Both the position numbers and the translations under genes were made by a program. From NCBI GenBank assembly GCA_002298995.1, contig DBMO01000064.1, forward strand, positions 5,041 to 49,943: a stretch of 44,903 nt of DNA, written 5' to 3'. How positions within the stretch are numbered: the first letter of the stretch is position 1; every line of letters starts with the position of its first letter. The notes under the pieces are model-generated. The model was not told the DNA's origin. It worked only from the letters and a program-made list of their open reading frames with translations, and made no database searches. Source of the stretch: Desulfarculales bacterium UBA696 (GTDB lineage: Bacteria; Desulfobacterota; Syntrophobacteria; Syntrophobacterales; Syntrophobacteraceae). This document shows, piece by piece, positions 41,368-44,903 of this stretch.

Positions 41368-41403
41368 ATAAAGAGCGCTGGGTAATGATTTCCCCGCACC
41401 CCC

Positions 41404-41466
41404 GCGTTTCTGCGGCTGCGCGCCTAATGGCGCGAAGCCGCAACGCCATATAAGCCGCGAAGCGGC
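41404..41466 (+). repeat. Two adjacent REP-like hairpins between aminotransferase and dehydrogenase
   Basis: GCGTTTCTGCGGCTGCGCGCC (41404-41424) pairs over most of its length with GGCGCGAAGCCGCAACGC (41429-41446) across the loop TAAT, with one mismatch and small bulges. Right after it GCCGC-GAA-GCGGC (41454-41466) forms a second perfect hairpin. The region is non-coding, so it may stabilise or attenuate the upstream message, or be a REP-type repeat. Confidence 0.65.
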
Positions 41467-41523
41467 GTGGGGTTTGGAAGCGCCGCTCTCCACGTGTTTT
41501 AAGAAAGCATGAAAGGACCAATT

Positions 41524-43056
41524 ATGTTTAAGTTGCTGGGAAGGCTGGGAATAAAAGAAATAAACCCCGGCGCGGGCACCGGCTCCGCTTGGCTCGACTG
41601 CCATGGCGAGGTCCTGGAATCGGTATCGCCAATAGATGGAAAGGTCCTGGGAAAAGTCGTCCAGGCATCCGCTTCCGATCTGGAACAGGTTGTATCCAGG
41701 GCGGCGGAAGCTTTCATTCAATGGCGTGCCGTACCGGCGCCCAGGCGAGGCGATGTGGTAAGGCAGATCGGAAACGCCTTTCGAGAAGCCAAAAAAGACC
41801 TCGGAGCGCTTATCTCAATGGAAATGGGAAAAATCCGGGCGGAGGGCGAAGGCGAGGTACAGGAACTAATCGACATTTGCGACTTTGCCGTGGGGCAGTC
41901 CCGGATGCTCTACGGTTATACGATGCACAGCGAAAGGCCCAGGCACAGGATGTATGAGCAATACCACCCGCTCGGGCCGGTAGGGGTGATTACGGCATTT
42001 AACTTCCCTGTTGCTGTCTGGTCCTGGAACGCGATGATAGCGCTCGTCTGCGGCGATACGGTTGTCTGGAAGCCATCGAGCAAGGTCCCGCTCTGTGCTG
42101 TTGCCGCAAATTCGATCGCTGCCCGCGTCCTGCGCGAAAACGGCTTTAAAGAAGGCATTTTGAGCCTGGTTATCGGAAAAGGGGAAGATGTCGGTGAGAA
42201 ACTGGTCTCGGATAAGAGGATTCCACTTATCTCCGCTACCGGAAGCGTGCCCATGGGCCGCAAGATTGCACGGGCGATTGCCGCGCGCCTGGGCAAATCC
42301 ATCCTTGAGCTTGGCGGAAACAACGGGCTTATTGTCACTCCCAACGCCGATCTCGATCTTGCCGTCCGCGCGATTCTCTTCGGCGCCGTTGGAACCGCCG
42401 GCCAGCGCTGCACGACCATCAGGCGGCTCATAGTCCATGATTCAATTTTCGATAGGCTGAAAGACGCGCTAGTGGCCGCATACGCCCAGGTCAAAATCGG
42501 CAATCCACTCGATGAGGCTACCCTGATGGGGCCTCTCATCGATACCAAGGCAGTGCGCGATATGTTGAACGCCATACGCGAGATACAGGATGGCGGCGGT
42601 AAGGTGTTGTGCGGGGGCGAGGTGCTCTCGGGCGGAATATACGATGCGGGAACATATGTTACCCCCTGCATCTGCGAGGTTGAAAACGACTTCCCAATCG
42701 TTAAGCGCGAGACCTTTGCGCCGATACTCCACATGATCCGCTATCACTCCTTCGAGCAGGCAATCGAGTTCCACAACTCCGTCCCACAGGGGCTCACGTC
42801 GGCAATATTTACCAACGATATCGTGGAGGCCGAACGGTTCCTCAGCTTCGAGGGAAGCGACTGCGGCATTGCAAATGTAAACATCAGCACATCCGGGGCC
42901 GAAATCGGCGGGGCGTTCGGCGGGGAAAAGGAAAGCGGCGGAGGCCGCGAATCGGGCTCCGATTCCTGGAAGGCCTATATGCGCCGCCAGACGAATACGA
43001 TAAACTGGTCTGGCGAAATGCCCCTGGCGCAGGCAATCAAATTCGGCCCCGCATGA
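41524..43056 (+). CDS. ALDH7-family semialdehyde dehydrogenase (aminoadipate semialdehyde type)
   Basis: 510 residues, NAD(P)-dependent. The ALDH7 (antiquitin/AmaB) subfamily is indicated by FNFPVAVWSWNA with Asn160, TGSVPMGRKIARAIA, LELGGNNGLIV with general base Glu262, and GTAGQRCTTIRRL with nucleophile Cys295; the GGNN and AGQRCTT strings separate this family from the general betaine ALDHs. Antiquitin-type enzymes oxidise 2-aminoadipate 6-semialdehyde in lysine breakdown. With the preceding omega-aminotransferase it could form a lysine 6-aminotransferase/AASA dehydrogenase pair, though other omega-amino acids are possible. The ATG at 41524 has AAAGGA six bases upstream and is preferred over ATG 41509, five codons earlier. 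The tyrosine phenol-lyase gene follows by 25 bases. Confidence 0.88.
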   Translation: MFKLLGRLGIKEINPGAGTGSAWLDCHGEVLESVSPIDGKVLGKVVQASASDLEQVVSRAAEAFIQWRAVPAPRRGDVVRQIGNAFREAKKDLGALISMEMGKIRAEGEGEVQELIDICDFAVGQSRMLYGYTMHSERPRHRMYEQYHPLGPVGVITAFNFPVAVWSWNAMIALVCGDTVVWKPSSKVPLCAVAANSIAARVLRENGFKEGILSLVIGKGEDVGEKLVSDKRIPLISATGSVPMGRKIARAIAARLGKSILELGGNNGLIVTPNADLDLAVRAILFGAVGTAGQRCTTIRRLIVHDSIFDRLKDALVAAYAQVKIGNPLDEATLMGPLIDTKAVRDMLNAIREIQDGGGKVLCGGEVLSGGIYDAGTYVTPCICEVENDFPIVKRETFAPILHMIRYHSFEQAIEFHNSVPQGLTSAIFTNDIVEAERFLSFEGSDCGIANVNISTSGAEIGGAFGGEKESGGGRESGSDSWKAYMRRQTNTINWSGEMPLAQAIKFGPA

Positions 43057-43081
43057 TGGATGAACCGAAGAGGAAACCTCG

Positions 43082-44494
43082 ATGAATTCGCAAACCCGCG
43101 AAAGAAAGCGCGATGCCTCAAAGAAGTCCTGGGCGGAGCCTTGGAAGGTCAAGGTAGTCGAGCCCACCCGTTGGACGAGTCGCGAGTACCGACAGGAGCG
43201 CATCGAAGAGGCCGGCTACAATACTTTCCTTCTAAAATCTGAAGACGTCTACATCGATCTCCTTACGGACTCCGGCACCACGGCGATGAGCGACTACCAG
43301 TGGGCCGGCCTGATGCTGGGGGACGAAGCTTACGCGGGCAGCCGCAACTTCTATCACCTGGAGGCAAATGTTCAAAAATATTACGGATACAAATACGTTG
43401 TGCCAACCCACCAGGGCAGGGGCGCTGAACACCTCGTCTCGCAAATATACATAAAACCGGGTGATTTCATTCCGGGAAATATGTACTTCACGACCACCAG
43501 GGTTCACCAGGAACTCGCCGGCGGCGCCTTCGTGGATGTCATCATCGACGAAGCCCACGATCCGCAAAGCGAGCACCCCTTCAAGGGCAACATCGATCTT
43601 GAAAAACTGGAGGACCTGATCAAAAAGGTCGGCAGTGAAAACATCCCTTACGTGAGCCTTGCCGCGACGGTCAACATGGCGGGCGGGCAGCCCGTATCAA
43701 TGAAAAATGTGCGCGAGGTCCACGAAATGTGCGACCGCTACGGAATTGCGCTCCTGCTCGACGCCACACGGGCAATCGAAAACGCCTACTTCATCCAGCA
43801 AAGGGAAGACGGGTACCGGGACAAAAAAGTTGCGGAAATCCTGCTGGAGTTTTGTTCCCATACACAGGGGTCCTGGATGAGCGCGAAAAAGGACTCGCTC
43901 GTAAATATCGGCGGCTGGCTTGCCTTAAACGATCCCGGAAAATTCGATGAGGCTCGAAATCTCGTCGTCGTCTACGAAGGGCTCCACACATACGGCGGCC
44001 TGGCCGGGCGGGACATGGAGGCAATGGCGCGGGGAATCGAGGAATCGGTCGATGACGATCATATCCGGGCCAGGATCGGCCAGGTGGAATACCTCGGCAA
44101 TAAGCTCCTCGACTGGGGCGTTCCCTTGGTGGTCCCGATCGGCGGCCACGCGGTTTTCCTCGACGCGCCGAGATTCTATCCCCATATCCCGCAAGACCAG
44201 TTCCCCGCACAGACGCTTGCCGCCGAGATCTATATCGAGGCGGGTGTGCGCACGATGGAAAGGGGAATCCTCTCCGCCGGTCGCGATCCCAAAACCGGAG
44301 ACCACCGCTACCCCAAACTCGAGCTTGTCCGGGTGACAATCCCCCGCCGCGTCTACACTCAGGCACACATGGATGTCACCGCCGAGGCAATCGAGGAAGT
44401 CTACTGGAACCGCGACCGCGCAAAGGGGCTCCGCCTGGTCTACGAGCCGCAATACCTGCGCTTCTTCCAGGCCCGCCTGGAGAGGATGGACTAA
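43082..44494 (+). CDS. tpl: Tyrosine phenol-lyase (beta-tyrosinase)
   Basis: 470 residues, PLP-dependent beta-eliminating lyase giving phenol, pyruvate and ammonia from L-tyrosine. Sequence aligns to Citrobacter TPL with a constant offset of 13: PLP-lysine 257 is Lys270 (AKKD), Tyr71 is Tyr84, Thr124 is Thr137, Asp214 is Asp227, Arg217 is Arg230, and Phe448 is Phe461. Arg381, which binds the phenol ring hydroxyl and is Ile in tryptophanase, is Arg394 in TMERG, so TPL is favoured over tryptophanase. GAGGA lies eight bases before the ATG. It ends the operon and is followed by GGAATTT-type repeats. Pyruvate from this enzyme could feed the PDH complex encoded divergently nearby (inference). Confidence 0.85.
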   Translation: MNSQTRERKRDASKKSWAEPWKVKVVEPTRWTSREYRQERIEEAGYNTFLLKSEDVYIDLLTDSGTTAMSDYQWAGLMLGDEAYAGSRNFYHLEANVQKYYGYKYVVPTHQGRGAEHLVSQIYIKPGDFIPGNMYFTTTRVHQELAGGAFVDVIIDEAHDPQSEHPFKGNIDLEKLEDLIKKVGSENIPYVSLAATVNMAGGQPVSMKNVREVHEMCDRYGIALLLDATRAIENAYFIQQREDGYRDKKVAEILLEFCSHTQGSWMSAKKDSLVNIGGWLALNDPGKFDEARNLVVVYEGLHTYGGLAGRDMEAMARGIEESVDDDHIRARIGQVEYLGNKLLDWGVPLVVPIGGHAVFLDAPRFYPHIPQDQFPAQTLAAEIYIEAGVRTMERGILSAGRDPKTGDHRYPKLELVRVTIPRRVYTQAHMDVTAEAIEEVYWNRDRAKGLRLVYEPQYLRFFQARLERMD

Positions 44495-44495
44495 G

Positions 44496-44540
44496 GAAAT
44501 TTAAGGACTTTGGGAATTTGAGGAATTTAGGGAACTTTGC
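44496..44540 (+). repeat. GGAATTTAG-type array after tpl
   Basis: Starting right after the tpl stop codon, five units with a period of nine: GGAAATTTA, AGGACTTTG, GGAATTTGA, GGAATTTAG, GGAACTTTG. They resemble the array after the slyD-type gene (3068-3206) and have the same orientation relative to the gene they follow. Confidence 0.65.
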
Positions 44541-44553
44541 CCCGCCGCAATGC

Positions 44554-44575
44554 CGGGCAGGCTTTCCAGCCTGCC
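44554..44575. repeat. Dispersed palindromic repeat, copy 2
   Basis: CGGGCAGGCTTTCCAGCCTGCC. GGCAGGCT pairs with AGCCTGCC around TTCC to make a near-perfect hairpin. It differs from 38561-38582 at two of 22 positions. Confidence 0.7.
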
Positions 44576-44770
44576 GTCCGGCCCCCGGAGACGGGCTAAA
44601 GACGGGAAGATTCATGGTCAAGTGACCTTGATATTGGTCAAAAAAGTACTATCTTAAATAACTCTGTCAGGGTTTTTCCCGATTTTGCATGATGTTCTTC
44701 CTGCTCTTGCGCTTAATCTGACCAATTCGTTGCCATCCTCTGGAAAATCACCACATCGGGGTAAAAACAG

Positions 44771-44813
44771 CCCAAAATTCGGGCAAGAATTTCGGATTTT
44801 CCCCGAATTTGGG
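44771..44813 (+). repeat. Stem-loop near the window end
   Basis: CCCAAAATTCGGG (44771-44783) pairs with CCCGAATTTGGG (44802-44813), with one bulged base, across an 18-base loop. It may be a regulatory leader or operator for a gene beyond the window; a promoter-like TTGACT starts directly after it. Confidence 0.55.
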
Positions 44814-44903
44814 TTGACTCTGGGAAGTAATCGAGTAAATTGGCAAGGTTGCGCTTTGGAAGGCCGGAGAAAAAAACTGGTTGACAGAGCCGAGTGAGTT
44901 TGA

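Larger units (their letters stand above)
44495..44903. other. Terminal intergenic region with repeats, hairpin and promoter-like sequence
   Basis: No gene recognised up to the window end. Contents: a GGAATTT-type array with a period of nine (44496-44540), dispersed repeat copy 2 (44554-44575), a stem-loop (44771-44813), and a promoter-like TTGACT (44814-44819) - 16 bases - TAAATT. TTGACA at 44881-44886 could be the -35 of something cut off by the end. Confidence 0.45.

Noticed and set aside
43082..44494. Annotation as tryptophanase (tnaA)
   Set aside because: The TPL-specific Arg (TMERG, Arg394) is present where tryptophanase has Ile, and all checked TPL active-site residues match at a constant offset.

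Overview
The window looks like chromosomal DNA of a GC-rich (roughly 55-60% by eye), Gram-negative, probably anaerobic or microaerophilic bacterium. The mix of genes (DUF4388 protein, SYLF protein, SPL-like radical SAM protein, COG3357-type zinc-ribbon HTH proteins, Smr protein beside lipA, archaeal-type aminotransferase) suggests Desulfobacterota or a syntrophic deltaproteobacterial lineage. That placement is an inference; no rRNA or other taxonomic marker is present. No tRNA, rRNA, CRISPR array, transposase or prophage gene was recognised.

Layout. 1-6.4 kb, mostly minus strand: fabD, a DUF4388 protein and a MogA-type gene; then a SlyD-type isomerase, a secreted Lys/Asp/Ser-rich low-complexity protein and a SYLF protein. 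6.4-12.7 kb: tilS (minus) diverges from a plus-strand run of purC, a ParB-like protein, a radical SAM protein related to spore photoproduct lyase, a four-helix membrane protein and a DUF721/DciA-like protein, closed by a strong bidirectional terminator. 12.9-18.3 kb is more AT-rich and accessory in character: an internally duplicated Cys-containing protein, SelO, two tandem HTH/zinc-ribbon paralogues (one decayed), a lipoprotein and a phasin-like protein. 18.8-21.7 kb is a tightly overlapped three-gene envelope operon: GT4 glycosyltransferase, polysaccharide deacetylase, and a membrane protein of the lysylphosphatidylglycerol synthase TM family. 22-24 kb holds a response regulator, a receiver-histidine kinase hybrid and a small YjfB-like gene. 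24.4-30.6 kb is an alpha-glucan/trehalose operon (glgX, malQ, treZ) without treY.

30.9-39.7 kb, all minus: Nudix hydrolase and a divergent GreA-like factor; upstream of them a compact operon pdhA-pdhB-pdhC-lpd-bfr-lipB-lipA-smr, which joins the pyruvate dehydrogenase complex to the octanoyl transfer and sulfur insertion that make its lipoyl cofactor, with a bacterioferritin in the middle. Divergent from this, 40.0-44.5 kb (plus) encodes an archaeal-type class III aminotransferase, an ALDH7-family semialdehyde dehydrogenase and a tyrosine phenol-lyase. The likely theme is amino-acid catabolism: the lyase makes pyruvate that the neighbouring PDH complex could oxidise.

The observations most worth a second look are: the one-base-overlapping ParB-like/SPL-like radical SAM pair, in which the SPL hydrogen-donor cysteine appears to be replaced; the PDH-bacterioferritin-lipoate operon; the tyrosine phenol-lyase cluster; the GreA-like factor with an altered catalytic tip; and several families of short intergenic repeats (GGAATTTA-type arrays, a dispersed 22-bp palindrome, and REP-like hairpins).
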